Below are positions 18,036 through 27,431 of a DNA stretch of 64,000 nucleotides, in pieces. The stretch is from Candidatus Ozemobacteraceae bacterium (GTDB lineage: Bacteria > Muiribacteriota > Ozemobacteria > Ozemobacterales > Ozemobacteraceae). A program made the translations under genes and the position numbers. The notes beneath the pieces were generated by a model. It made no database searches and was not told the DNA's origin. It saw only the letters and a list, made by a program, of their open reading frames with translations. Position 1 is the first letter of the stretch. Every line of letters begins with the position of its first letter. The stretch spans positions 1-64,000 of the forward strand of contig DAOSOK010000031.1 in the NCBI GenBank assembly GCA_035373905.1. The letters run 5' to 3'.

Positions 18036-18133
18036 GGCTTCCTCCCCGATCGAATGTGTCTTCCAGTCCTTATCTTCCCCGATCGTCGCCCCAGGTTACA
18101 GAAAGACCCGGGCCGATCGAAACGCCCGGAAGA

Positions 18134-18174
18134 CAAAACCGGAGAATCGCTTTCGAAGCGACTCTCCGGTTTCC
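18134..18174 (-). terminator. Rho-independent terminator of tRNA-Leu
   Basis: A 12-bp near-perfect stem (CCGGAGAGTCGC / GCGATTCTCCGG with flanking A/T pairs) with a TTCGAAA loop and a TTTT tail follows the tRNA on the minus strand. Confidence 0.85.
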
Positions 18175-18176
18175 GG

Positions 18177-18261
18177 TGCCCAGGGCGGGACTTGAACCCG
18201 CAAGCCAGTAATAGGCATAAGATCCTGAATCTTACGTGTTTGCCAATTTCACCACCCGGGC
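18177..18261 (-). tRNA. tRNA-Leu (anticodon CAG)
   Basis: An 85-nt class II tRNA. The acceptor stem pairs GCCCGGG with CCTGGGC (one G-U), the T arm is GCGGG-TTCAAGT-CCCGC, and the anticodon stem TAAGA/TCTTA encloses TTCAGGA with CAG at 34-36. The variable arm TGCC..TGGC is long, as expected for Leu. The 3' CCA is not fully encoded (ACC then G). It reads CUG codons, which are abundant in this GC-rich genome. Confidence 0.93.
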
Positions 18262-18350
18262 GACAAACCGGCCTTGCGAACCGGTTGCTTGAGATCTAAG
18301 ATACCACACCTCTCGTACAAATGCAACACTCTCGAAAGGGATGTAGGACA

Positions 18351-18773
18351 ATGAATATCACGATACGCGAAACGTGTGAAAATATCGACTGGGAACAGGT
18401 TCGGGCAGCCCTCGAGCGCGTCGGCATGGCCTTCCGGGATCCCGAGACCCACCGACGGGCGTTCGAGGGAAGCTACTGCCGGGCGTTTTTGTTCGACGAC
18501 GACCGGATGATAGGCTTCGGCCGCGCGATCTCGGACGGCGTCATCCAGGCGGCCATCTACGAAATCGTCGTCCTGCCGGAATACCAGGGAAAAGGTCTCG
18601 GAAAGCGGCTGATGAACCATCTTCTCGAGCGACTCGCCGGCTGCAACGTCATTCTTTACGCGAACCCGGGCAGGGAAGGTTTCTACGAAGGCCTCGGATT
18701 TCGGCCGATGCCGACGGCCATGGGCCGCTTCACGAACCCCCGGCGGATGATCGAGCGCGGGATGCTGCGCTGA
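18351..18773 (+). CDS. GNAT family N-acetyltransferase
   Basis: A 140-residue acetyl-CoA-dependent acetyltransferase. The acetyl-CoA-binding motif A is VLPEYQGKGLGKRLM at about residues 81-95, preceded by the beta4 strand AAIYEIVV, and followed by FYEGLGFRPM in the C-terminal region. The ATG at 18351 is preferred to an upstream in-frame ATG at 18321 because AGGACA lies directly before it and the N terminus then matches the domain. The substrate is unknown. It is divergent from the tRNA and convergent with the next exported gene. Confidence 0.88.
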   Translation: MNITIRETCENIDWEQVRAALERVGMAFRDPETHRRAFEGSYCRAFLFDDDRMIGFGRAISDGVIQAAIYEIVVLPEYQGKGLGKRLMNHLLERLAGCNVILYANPGREGFYEGLGFRPMPTAMGRFTNPRRMIERGMLR

Positions 18774-18784
18774 TCGGCCAATGC

Positions 18785-19558
18785 TCAGGGCTCGCGTTTC
18801 ATCAGCTTCATCTCGGTGTGAATCGTGGTCGTCGAACGGGCGAGTTTGTTGGGCTGGTCGGGCACCGGCACGAAGAAGGTGAACTTCGAGTCGGCGATCG
18901 TCTCGACGACCTGGCCGAGAACCGGGTCGAACCAGGTGCGGCCGCGACTGACGGCGTTCGGGTCGCCGACCTGCGTCGTGGCGCCGGGCTCGAGCAGCAT
19001 TTCCGACGAGAACTCGGCAAGGCTCATTCCGCCGCGCTCTGCCATTCCCGTGAAGGTGTAGCGGGTCCGGGTCTCGGTCGCAGGCGGGCCGGGAGTGCGC
19101 GTCGTCTGGTCCCACGAGTCGCCGGGGTTCAGCGGACCTTCGGGAAAGTGCATCTGGGCGATTTCGGAACCCTGCCAGGCGCCGGTTCCCGAAACGATCT
19201 CGACCTTTCCGCGCCGGTCGAGCCAGAGAACGCTCGTCTGGCCTTCTTCCGGGAGCGCAGCGGCCTCGCCGTCCTGGAACATGCGGGCGAGCACGATGAA
19301 CATCGACATCGTCGCCAGGTCGGGGCCCGCTTCATCCACGGTCTGGCGGATGTCCATCTCGATGTGGATCGGATTGTTTTGAATGCCCATCGGAGTTTCG
19401 ACCTCCACCCCGCCATGGACGGTGACCCGATAAAACAGGCGCTGGCCCTTGACCCAGTCGTATCTGAATGTCTGCGGTGCCGCTTCAAGGCTCATGAACG
19501 TTCCTCCGATGAATAAGATGCACCACACGACGACGGCCAGGGGGTTCCGACGGCTCAT
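18785..19558 (-). CDS. Exported protein of unknown function
   Basis: From 19558 the protein has 257 residues, with a signal peptide (RRNPLAVVVWCILFIGG, cleavage near LEAA). A strong GGAGG lies 7 nt before an internal ATG at 19495, which would give a form without the signal; the full hydrophobic leader argues for the longer start, but both may be used. The mature part is beta-rich, with QRLFYRVTVHGGVEVE near the start and GPLNPGDSWDQT in the middle, a pattern seen in outer-membrane-associated DUF proteins. No catalytic motif was seen. Confidence 0.7.
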   Translation of the reverse strand: MSRRNPLAVVVWCILFIGGTFMSLEAAPQTFRYDWVKGQRLFYRVTVHGGVEVETPMGIQNNPIHIEMDIRQTVDEAGPDLATMSMFIVLARMFQDGEAAALPEEGQTSVLWLDRRGKVEIVSGTGAWQGSEIAQMHFPEGPLNPGDSWDQTTRTPGPPATETRTRYTFTGMAERGGMSLAEFSSEMLLEPGATTQVGDPNAVSRGRTWFDPVLGQVVETIADSKFTFFVPVPDQPNKLARSTTTIHTEMKLMKREP

Positions 19559-19742
19559 GCACGGCTCGGGACGCGAGCAGGCATGCCGGGAACGGCGTCG
19601 GACGAGAACGCGGATATCTTCAACAATGGAACTCATTCGTTTTGCACCGGCGATCAGGCAGGATTCCCTTCAAGAATCGGCGCGAACAGGCCGATGGTGA
19701 GTATAAGTCATACCACTGACGGGCGCAATAGGAGAGCTTGGC

Positions 19743-20204
19743 ATGGGTCTAACGTTCTTGACACCCTTCTGGCGTTCCATTAGAATAGATCTCGGTCGGT
19801 ACGGGCGGCTTCTGGCCGTCGCGACGGGGATGTGTCTTGCCTGGAGCGGCAATCACACGCCGGCGTTGGGCGTATCGACCGCGGATTATCGTACCGCTGG
19901 ACCGGCCGTTCAGAGTTCGGGTGAATTCCTGGATGGCCCGGCGATCGAGATGCTGGTTGGCGGAGCCAAGACTCCGGCGGCGGAATCGGTCGGCCCGAAA
20001 GATCGCTCCGATGCGGCATCCGGAACGGAATCGCTGAACCGGATGCTCGACGAGTGGGACACACCCGCGTCTGACGAGCCGATCACCTGGAAGGACGCGG
20101 AAGACCCGTCCGGAGACCAGGACTCCGTCGTGCCCGAAGCGGATTATCTCGATCTCGTGGATGATCCCGGCGGCGACGCCGGCGGGCAGGAAGACGACAG
20201 GTAG
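19743..20204 (+). CDS. Acidic membrane-anchored or exported protein
   Basis: A 153-residue protein with a short hydrophobic N-terminal segment (LLAVATGMCLAWSG) and a long, low-complexity, acidic C-terminal half rich in Asp, Glu, Pro and Gly. No domain is recognised. GGAG lies 8 nt before the ATG. The gene is 56 nt upstream of the HAMP-domain protein on the same strand, so the two are probably cotranscribed and may act together at the membrane. The acidic tail is predicted to be disordered. Confidence 0.6.
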   Translation: MGLTFLTPFWRSIRIDLGRYGRLLAVATGMCLAWSGNHTPALGVSTADYRTAGPAVQSSGEFLDGPAIEMLVGGAKTPAAESVGPKDRSDAASGTESLNRMLDEWDTPASDEPITWKDAEDPSGDQDSVVPEADYLDLVDDPGGDAGGQEDDR

Positions 20205-20260
20205 AACAACGGCCGCATGCGGCCGGGAGAAGGAAAAATCTGGGGGAGGGAGCATCTCAC

Positions 20261-20884
20261 ATGAATCAAATCCGCCGCCGCAAGCGGTATTTCATCAAGC
20301 CGGGCTTTCAGAGCCGGCTGACGGCCATTTTCATTCTGATCGTCATCATCGTGGCAAACATCGTCGGGGCGCTCGTGTACGGATTCTCGATCGAGAAGCT
20401 CGAGAACAAGCTCGTCGTTGAGTCGAAGCTCCCGATCGACACGTCGCAACTCGGGCAGGCTCTCCTGCCGGGGGTCGTCATCGCGGAGCTCGTGAGCATT
20501 CTCGTGACGGCGTTCATCTGTATATTCGTGACGCACACGATCGCCGGGCCGGTCTATCGTATGGAGCGCGTCTCGCGCAGCATCGGCGAAGGCGACCTGA
20601 CCAACTTCATCAAGCTCCGCCCCAAGGACGAGCTGAAGGATCTGGCCGATGCGATGAACGAGATGACGATGGGGTTGCGCACGCGCGTCACCAATATCCG
20701 CGACGCGTCCCAGAAGCTCCAGAACGGCATCAACCGCATGAAGAGTTCGGGAAAGGTCGACCCGGAGATCATCGATGCCGCCGCGCTCATCGAGACCTGT
20801 TGCAAGGGTTTCGTTCTCGAACGCGAAATGATCGATGCCGCGTCCGCTTCGAAGAAAGAAAAAGACGCCGAAGAGACCGCCTGA
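20261..20884 (+). CDS. Two-TM HAMP-domain protein without an output domain
   Basis: A 207-residue membrane protein. Two hydrophobic segments (LTAIFILIVIIVANIVGALVYGF and a second near residues 70-90) flank a short extracytoplasmic loop. A HAMP domain follows (MERVSRSIGEGDL, then PKDELKDLADAMNEM). After it comes only a 60-residue coiled helix and a charged tail. No kinase, cyclase, phosphatase or methyl-accepting domain is present. Such stand-alone HAMP proteins are usually partners or regulators of another signalling protein. A strong terminator follows. Confidence 0.85.
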   Translation: MNQIRRRKRYFIKPGFQSRLTAIFILIVIIVANIVGALVYGFSIEKLENKLVVESKLPIDTSQLGQALLPGVVIAELVSILVTAFICIFVTHTIAGPVYRMERVSRSIGEGDLTNFIKLRPKDELKDLADAMNEMTMGLRTRVTNIRDASQKLQNGINRMKSSGKVDPEIIDAAALIETCCKGFVLEREMIDAASASKKEKDAEETA

Positions 20885-20906
20885 CCACGGACTTCGTCCT
20901 CAACCG

Positions 20907-20934
20907 AATCGGCGCCCCGCGGGGCGCCGATTTT
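20907..20934 (+). terminator. Rho-independent terminator shared by HAMP gene and nadB
   Basis: A GC-only stem (GGCGCCCC/GGGGCGCC flanked by AATC/GATT) is followed by TTTT on the plus strand. It lies between convergent genes and can stop transcription from the HAMP gene, and more weakly from nadB. Confidence 0.85.
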
Positions 20935-20946
20935 GTATTCGATAGA

Positions 20947-22548
20947 TTATTTTATTGAAGCGGGCGCCCCGACCGGCGACCTGGTCAACGTAAGGCCGGT
21001 CAGAAACTGCCGACACATCCAGGCGGGATCGGGCTGGGGCAGGTCCGTCCGGAAGTGGGCCCCGCGGCTCTCCGTGCGGGCCGCCGCGAAGACGGCCATG
21101 ATCCCGCCGACCGTCGCCGCGTTTCGGCGCGACAGATCTTCGTCCGACATCTCCCACCAGTTCGCGGGTCTTCGCCGGCCCAGACGGGCGCCGAGGCTTT
21201 CGGCCGCAGCGGCGAGCCCTTCCGGAGTCCGAAGGACGCCGAGATACCGACCGAGAATCCGCTGGGTCTCCGGAAACGCGGGTGCTTCGCCGAGGTCCCA
21301 GCCCGCCTCGGTCGCCGTGGTCGGGGCCGTTATCGACCGTGCGATGTCGGTCAGACAGGCCTGGCCGGCGCGTTTGCCGAAGACCAGGCATTCGAGAAGG
21401 CTGTTGGACGCAAGCCGGTTCGCCCCGTGAACGCCCGTCGAAGCGACCTCGCCCGCGGCATACAGGCCGCCCAGGCTCGTCCGGCCATCGACGTCGGTCC
21501 AGACGCCGCCCATCGCGTAATGGGCCGCCGGAGCAATCGGGATCAGATCGTTCGCGAGGGAATACCCCGCCTTGCCCAGTTCGGCCTCGATGCCGGGGAA
21601 GCGCGTGGCGAGGAGTTCGGCACCGAGGTGGCGCGCGTCGAGGAACACGTGCTCCGCACCGGCGGCGAGCATCTCGGCGATGACGGCCCGGGCGACGATA
21701 TCTCGCGGGGCGAGGTCGGCCATCGGGTGGTACCGCTTCATGAAGCGCTCGCCGGCCTTGTTGACCAGAACCGCGCCCTCTCCGCGGACCGCTTCGGAGA
21801 CGAGGAAGCGCGGATGCCCGGGGGCGGCGAACACGGTCGGGTGGAACTGGACGAACTCCATGTCGGCCAGACGAGCGCCCGCCGCCCAGGCGATGGCGAC
21901 GCCGTCGCCGGTCGCCTGCTCGGCGTTCGTCGTCTCGGGATACAGGCGGCCGAGGCCGCCGCAGGCGAGAATGACGCTTCGGGCCTGGAATTCGACCGGC
22001 GTTCGCTGCGGACCGTCGAAGCCCCGGATGCCGGTCACCCGCGTTCCGTCGGCGTTCAGGACGAGGTCCGCAGCGTGAAAATTCTCGAGACACCGGATGC
22101 GAGGATGCGTTTTCACGCGGTCGATCAGGGTCCGCTCGAGCTCCCTGCCCGTGGCGTCGCCGTGGGCGTGAAGGATCCGCCGGCGGCCGTGCGCTCCCTC
22201 GCGGGTCAGCAGCAGCTGCCCGCTGTCGGCCGCGTCGAACCGTGCGCCGAATTCGATGAGATCGCGGACGCGATCGGGGCCTTCGGTCACGAGCACCCGC
22301 ACCGCCGCGGGATCGCACAAGCCGGCGCCGGCGACGAAGGTGTCGGCGGCGTGGTCATCGGCCGAGTCGGCGTGGTCCCAGACGGCGGCAATCCCGCCCT
22401 GGGCGAACCAGGAGTTGGACGCCTTGATGTCCTGTCGGGTCAGGACGGTCACGGATGCCGATTCGGCCGTCGTCAGGGCGGCGAACAACCCGGCGAGGCC
22501 CGAACCGATGATCGCGACGTCGGTGGAGTGTCGCTCAATATTATTCAA
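20947..22548 (-). CDS. nadB: L-aspartate oxidase
   Basis: An FAD enzyme that oxidises L-aspartate to iminoaspartate, the first step of de novo NAD synthesis. The 533 residues have the FAD GxGxxG motif in IIGSGLAGLFAAL, NSWFAQGGIAAVW, HGDATGRE and the conserved GGLYAAGEVASTGVHGANRL segment near residue 365. The start is TTG (22548), with GAGG 8 nt upstream, in an AT-rich stretch. It is third in the metK-deacetylase-nadB string. Partner genes nadA and nadC are not in this window. Confidence 0.95.
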   Translation of the reverse strand: MNNIERHSTDVAIIGSGLAGLFAALTTAESASVTVLTRQDIKASNSWFAQGGIAAVWDHADSADDHAADTFVAGAGLCDPAAVRVLVTEGPDRVRDLIEFGARFDAADSGQLLLTREGAHGRRRILHAHGDATGRELERTLIDRVKTHPRIRCLENFHAADLVLNADGTRVTGIRGFDGPQRTPVEFQARSVILACGGLGRLYPETTNAEQATGDGVAIAWAAGARLADMEFVQFHPTVFAAPGHPRFLVSEAVRGEGAVLVNKAGERFMKRYHPMADLAPRDIVARAVIAEMLAAGAEHVFLDARHLGAELLATRFPGIEAELGKAGYSLANDLIPIAPAAHYAMGGVWTDVDGRTSLGGLYAAGEVASTGVHGANRLASNSLLECLVFGKRAGQACLTDIARSITAPTTATEAGWDLGEAPAFPETQRILGRYLGVLRTPEGLAAAAESLGARLGRRRPANWWEMSDEDLSRRNAATVGGIMAVFAAARTESRGAHFRTDLPQPDPAWMCRQFLTGLTLTRSPVGAPASIK

Positions 22549-22561
22549 TATATAGTCCTCG

Positions 22562-23347
22562 TCACAGCCACCCGCCCCGGGCCTTACGCACCACCGTCTG
22601 GGGGGTATCCCGACGGGTGACCGGCACGCGCTTGATCTCCAGGAGGTTGTCGCCGGGGGAACTGAATCCGGAGCGGCTCGTGAAATGCAGGTTCATCCCC
22701 GCATCCAGAGCTATCCGCGTCGTGTCGCGGTTGAATTTTCCGTAGGGCCAGGCGATCGTGAACGGCGGGGTTCCGACGATCTCCGCGAGCGTCTTCCGCG
22801 AACGTTCGAGGTCGGAAGCGACCGCCGATGCGAGCGACACCGGCGCCGGGTCGAACGCGTTCCAGATGCGCATCACATCTGTATGCAGGTCGTCGGTGTG
22901 CGAACCGAACTCGAAGAGGCCGGAGGCGGCCATTTCCCGGATCTGGTCCCGCGAGAGATACCGCGCGAACTGGGGCTTCAGGCCGATCCGCGACGTGACG
23001 ACGAACACGGTCATGGGCACGCCGAGTTTCCGTGCAACGGGCAGGGCATGCCGGTGCAGGCTCTCGTATCCATCGTCGAAGGTGATCAGAACGGGCTTTT
23101 TGACCCTTCCGCGCCTGCCTTCGAGAAAAGCCCGCGCCTCGTCGAGCCTGACCGGCGTGAACCCATTCGCCAGAAGGGCGGACATCTGTGCCTCGAACTG
23201 CTCCGGCGTGCAGGACACGTCCGACGTCGCCGGGTCTTCGATGTGGTGATAGACGAGCACGGCCAGTTTTTCGGACGGACTGGCAATCGTCGTTCCGAGG
23301 ACGATGATGACGGCGACGGCGGCCAGAACGGCCAGAAAAGTTAGCAC
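22562..23347 (-). CDS. Membrane-anchored polysaccharide deacetylase (NodB domain)
   Basis: A metal-dependent deacetylase of carbohydrate esterase family 4. The start at GTG 23347 gives a signal-anchor VLTFLAVLAAVAVIIVLGT and has GGGGAG upstream; an ATG at 23419 would overlap metK by 29 nt. The domain begins with LAVLVYHHIED, then the catalytic TFDDGYES (aspartates), the metal His pair in GSHTDDLH and the WPYGKFN segment near the C terminus. This order matches PgaB/IcaB-type deacetylases. It likely acts on cell-surface or exported polysaccharide. It is separated by 43 nt from metK and 13 nt from nadB. Confidence 0.88.
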   Translation of the reverse strand: MLTFLAVLAAVAVIIVLGTTIASPSEKLAVLVYHHIEDPATSDVSCTPEQFEAQMSALLANGFTPVRLDEARAFLEGRRGRVKKPVLITFDDGYESLHRHALPVARKLGVPMTVFVVTSRIGLKPQFARYLSRDQIREMAASGLFEFGSHTDDLHTDVMRIWNAFDPAPVSLASAVASDLERSRKTLAEIVGTPPFTIAWPYGKFNRDTTRIALDAGMNLHFTSRSGFSSPGDNLLEIKRVPVTRRDTPQTVVRKARGGWL

Positions 23348-23390
23348 GGGCGCTCCCCGCGGAGGAGCGCCCGCGCTTTGCACGGGAGAA

Positions 23391-24572
<1,182 letters not shown>

Positions 24573-24609
24573 GGGAAGCCTCCATGATGAGGGAATTTGA
24601 GGTCCGGCG

Positions 24610-24638
24610 ATTATAGCAACCCCCCTCCCCCCCGTCAA
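24610..24638 (-). promoter_or_regulatory. Near-consensus sigma70 promoter of metK with G-tract spacer
   Basis: On the minus strand TTGACG (24633-24638) and TATAAT (24610-24615) are separated by exactly 17 nt. Most of the spacer is two runs of six G's split by one A. The start site would be near 24603, giving a leader of about 30 nt that ends in the GGAGG of metK. Confidence 0.8.
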
Positions 24639-24656
24639 GGCAAACCGTATTTTCCC

Positions 24657-24715
24657 GCCGGCACAGGACGGCGGCGGCCTCCCGGTGTGGGAAGCCGCCG
24701 CAGCCTTGTGCCGGA
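24657..24715. repeat. Long GC-rich inverted repeat between metK promoter and small membrane gene
   Basis: Arms starting CCGGCACA and ending TGTGCCGG enclose GGCGGC/GCCGCC pairs, making a hairpin of roughly 25 bp with mismatches. It lies downstream of the 47-residue gene on the minus strand. No T-run follows, so it is a weak candidate terminator or a stabilising structure. Confidence 0.5.
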
Positions 24716-24720
24716 GCCGC

Positions 24721-24864
24721 TTATTTCGCGATCCCGCCGTTCGCCTGTGCCTGTCCGGCGGGGGCGTTCATGAGTCGCACGACGTTCTGATAGGCCATTT
24801 CGTAACTGAAGATGAACCCGACAACACTGGTTATGAGTACCAGGATGGTAGCCAGCACTCTCAT
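24721..24864 (-). CDS. Single-TM small membrane protein
   Basis: A 47-residue protein starting at the ATG at 24864, with GAGGAGG 9-12 nt upstream. One hydrophobic helix (RVLATILVLITSVVGFIFSYEMAY) is followed by a short Ala/Gln/Asn tail. This is a typical membrane micropeptide. It lies 68 nt after the FAD oxidoreductase stop on the same strand and ends in front of a long hairpin. No function can be assigned. Confidence 0.65.
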   Translation of the reverse strand: MRVLATILVLITSVVGFIFSYEMAYQNVVRLMNAPAGQAQANGGIAK

Positions 24865-24932
24865 GCGCAACCACCTCCTCGTGACTCCGGCGAAACCCCT
24901 ATCGGCAGGAATCGCGGATCGCTGAAGGCGGT

Positions 24933-26141
24933 TCAGCGGGAAACCCCGATTTCGGCCGCAACGTCTTTCCAAGGGCGGTTTTCCGCGACAGCCTTCTCGA
25001 TCGTCCGGCCGGCGGGGCAGGCGCCGAGGAGGATCGCTCCGCACACGGCTCCCTCCCTGACGACGATCTTGTGGTATACCCCCTCGTCGGGTCTGGTCGC
25101 GATGACATGGGCTTCCGCCCGGCCTTGCGCCGCGAGCGCCCCCTCGAGATCGGCCTCGCCGATGCTGAGCAGATCGACTCCCGTCAGTTTCAGACGGAAG
25201 CTTTCAGGCGGCATGCCCATGGAAGCGGTCTTCCCCGCCATGCTCTGCCCGGCGCGGTTTCCCCAGTGACGAGCGGCGAGCCAGGTGCCCCACATCCTTC
25301 CCTCATGCTCGATGTTGTCTCCCGCGGCGAAAACGCCGTCGACGTTCGTCCGGCAAGCCGCATCGACCCGAATTCCCCGGCCGCATTCGACGCCGAGCTG
25401 TTTCGCAAGGCCGAGACGGGGTGCGACGCCGGCGGAGACGACGTAGACATCGCCGTCGAGCGCATCGCCGCCCTGGAGTTTGAGATGCCCGTCGCCCAAG
25501 CAGTCAAGCTTCGCCCCGAGATGGAACCGGAAGCCCTGTTTCTCGAGGAGCCCCTGCAGGACCGTGGCGCCCGCCGCATCGAGCTGGCGGGGCATCAGTC
25601 GCGGAGCGAGCTCGACAAGTTCGACGGCCAGACCCAGCTTCGTGAGATGGTAGGCGGCCTCGAGGCCGAGAACGCCGCCGCCGATGCAGACGGCGCGCCG
25701 CTTTCCCGTCGCCGCGGCGCGGATGGCCTCGGCGTCGGCGGCTTCGCGGAGCACGAACAGGTTTCCGCACCGCTCGCGCCCCTGGATCGGCGGCATGAAG
25801 GCGTCGCAGCCGGTCGCGAGGAGCAGGGTGTCCCAGCCGATCGTCTCGCCGTTGTCGAGCCGGACCGTGCGGGCTTTCGCATCGACCGACTCGGCTTTCA
25901 CGCCCAGCCTGACCTCGATGTTCCGCTCGGCGAACTTCTGCACGGGCGTCATCACGATCTTCTCGATCGTCACGACGCCGGAAATGAGTTCGGGAAGTCG
26001 CGTCCGGTAGTAGACGGGCCACGCCTCGCCGGTCACGGCGACGATCTTTCCGGCGTATCCCGAGTCGCGCATCGCAATCGCTGCGGCGGCGCCGGCCACG
26101 CCGTTCCCGATCACCACCGTCACCTGTCCGTTCGTCGTCAT
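24933..26141 (-). CDS. FAD/NAD(P)-dependent oxidoreductase, NirB/rubredoxin-reductase-like
   Basis: A 402-residue flavoprotein of the pyridine nucleotide-disulfide oxidoreductase class. The ATG at 26141 has GGAGG 10 nt upstream. FAD binding is at VTVVIGNGVAGAAAAIAM; NAD binding is at AVCIGGGVLGLEAAYHL, near residue 150; the second FAD segment is VDGVFAAGDNIEHEG. The C-terminal region (EGAVCGAILLGACPAGRTIEKAV) resembles the FAD-NAD part of nitrite reductase large subunits and rubredoxin reductases. No rubredoxin or sirohaem domain is fused. The electron acceptor is unknown; rubrerythrin, 7 kb away, is only a guess. Confidence 0.88.
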   Translation of the reverse strand: MTTNGQVTVVIGNGVAGAAAAIAMRDSGYAGKIVAVTGEAWPVYYRTRLPELISGVVTIEKIVMTPVQKFAERNIEVRLGVKAESVDAKARTVRLDNGETIGWDTLLLATGCDAFMPPIQGRERCGNLFVLREAADAEAIRAAATGKRRAVCIGGGVLGLEAAYHLTKLGLAVELVELAPRLMPRQLDAAGATVLQGLLEKQGFRFHLGAKLDCLGDGHLKLQGGDALDGDVYVVSAGVAPRLGLAKQLGVECGRGIRVDAACRTNVDGVFAAGDNIEHEGRMWGTWLAARHWGNRAGQSMAGKTASMGMPPESFRLKLTGVDLLSIGEADLEGALAAQGRAEAHVIATRPDEGVYHKIVVREGAVCGAILLGACPAGRTIEKAVAENRPWKDVAAEIGVSR

Positions 26142-26222
26142 CTTCCGGGTTCCTCCTTCGTGTGGTCGAGCACCTTCGCGGATTTCAGTATACAACTTCG
26201 CGGGGCGGATATGAATGCGTCT

Positions 26223-27431
26223 TCACGTCTTCCTGCGGCGGGTCTTTGCCGATGGGAACAGGACGTTGTTCAGGATGAGCCTGAATCCCGAGGCGTTCGT
26301 CTGGTAATCGCCGAAATTCTCGCCCGGCGTATGGCCGCCGTAGTAGCAGAACACGCCCTTGCCGAGCGTGCCCATGAGATACCGCACCGAAACGCCGTCG
26401 TTGTTCTCGGCCAGGATCGTGACGTCCTTCTTCACGAGCGACTTGCGGAACGACGAGGTTTCGCCGCTGAAGCCGCGGATCTCGCGTTCATGGTTCTGGT
26501 TGAGCAGGCAGGGGATCGCATCGACCTGCGCCGAGAAGTCGAACAGGCGAAAGCTCGTTCCGGCGCCCGCTTCCGGCACGTCGACGTCCGAGTATTCGTT
26601 CGACGAGTCGGCGAACACGGTGAAACCGCCAAACGCAAGACTGCGCGCGTAGTTGAGCGCCCCGGTCGGGTTGTCGACGGGAGGATCGCCGTCGAAGGGG
26701 GTGTCGACGATGTCTGTTCCGTCCGCCGCCAGCGAGATGTCGAGCGTCTCGGCGGCGGAGCACATTGCGAAGAGAAACCCCCCGCCATGGACGAAATCGC
26801 GGATCCCGGTCGAGACGGCCTGCTTCAGCTGCCAGACCTTCGCGTATCCGCGGGAGCCCGCCAGGTGCGCGTCCTGGGCGTCGTATCCCCGCTTGTGACC
26901 CTGGCCCGTGAAGTCCTTGTGATGGATGTGCAGCCAGTCGATGTCCGCCAGTTTTCCGTCGAGAATGCCGTCATCGTATATTGATTGATATCTTATACCG
27001 ACGTGGTCCAGCAGCATTGCGACGACGTCGCTTCCCTTTTCTCCTTCCGAGGCGAGGTAGATGCCGATGCGGGGGGCCGTCTCGAGAGGAACGACGTCCA
27101 TGTTCTCGTCCTGCGCCATGGTCAGGAGCGCGTCGAAATCGGTCTTTGGGAGCGGTTCGACGCGGACCTTCGCTGCGGCCGCCTGGCGCCGGATCGCGGG
27201 GTCGTCGGGCAAGATGAAGCTGCCGCCGCGGTAGTTGAGAGCCCAGAACACGTCGCTCGCCTTTCGGTCGAGGGCCTGCCAGACGAGGCCGTAACTTCGG
27301 CAGAAATCCGTCTGGGCGTTGTCCATGGGCACGAGCAGGAGATCGCCCCCGAAGGCGACGGCAGCAAGAGAGGCCCGCAGGAGAATAGCAATGATTATAT
27401 AGACTGCGTTTCCGGTTCCCGTCCTTCTCAT
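26223..27431 (-). CDS. Exported protein with GATase-like fold (mis-called asparagine synthetase B in some annotations)
   Basis: A 402-residue protein starting at the ATG at 27431, which overlaps the esterase stop by 4 nt. The N terminus is a signal sequence (NAVYIIIAILLRASLAAVAFGG). The mature start LLLVPMDNAQTDF, then NYRGGSF, matches a family of exported proteins that public annotation, as I recall, often labels asparagine synthetase B; there is no such domain here. HGGGFLFAMCSAAETL looks like the nucleophile elbow of class I GATase/ThuA folds. YYGGHTPGENFG near the C terminus is also distinctive. The true activity is unknown; coupling to an esterase suggests degradation or modification of a surface compound. 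Confidence 0.8.
   Translation of the reverse strand: MRRTGTGNAVYIIIAILLRASLAAVAFGGDLLLVPMDNAQTDFCRSYGLVWQALDRKASDVFWALNYRGGSFILPDDPAIRRQAAAAKVRVEPLPKTDFDALLTMAQDENMDVVPLETAPRIGIYLASEGEKGSDVVAMLLDHVGIRYQSIYDDGILDGKLADIDWLHIHHKDFTGQGHKRGYDAQDAHLAGSRGYAKVWQLKQAVSTGIRDFVHGGGFLFAMCSAAETLDISLAADGTDIVDTPFDGDPPVDNPTGALNYARSLAFGGFTVFADSSNEYSDVDVPEAGAGTSFRLFDFSAQVDAIPCLLNQNHEREIRGFSGETSSFRKSLVKKDVTILAENNDGVSVRYLMGTLGKGVFCYYGGHTPGENFGDYQTNASGFRLILNNVLFPSAKTRRRKT

Noticed and set aside
24573..24650. SAM riboswitch upstream of metK
   Set aside because: Only about 30 nt of leader follow the predicted start site, too short for any known SAM riboswitch.
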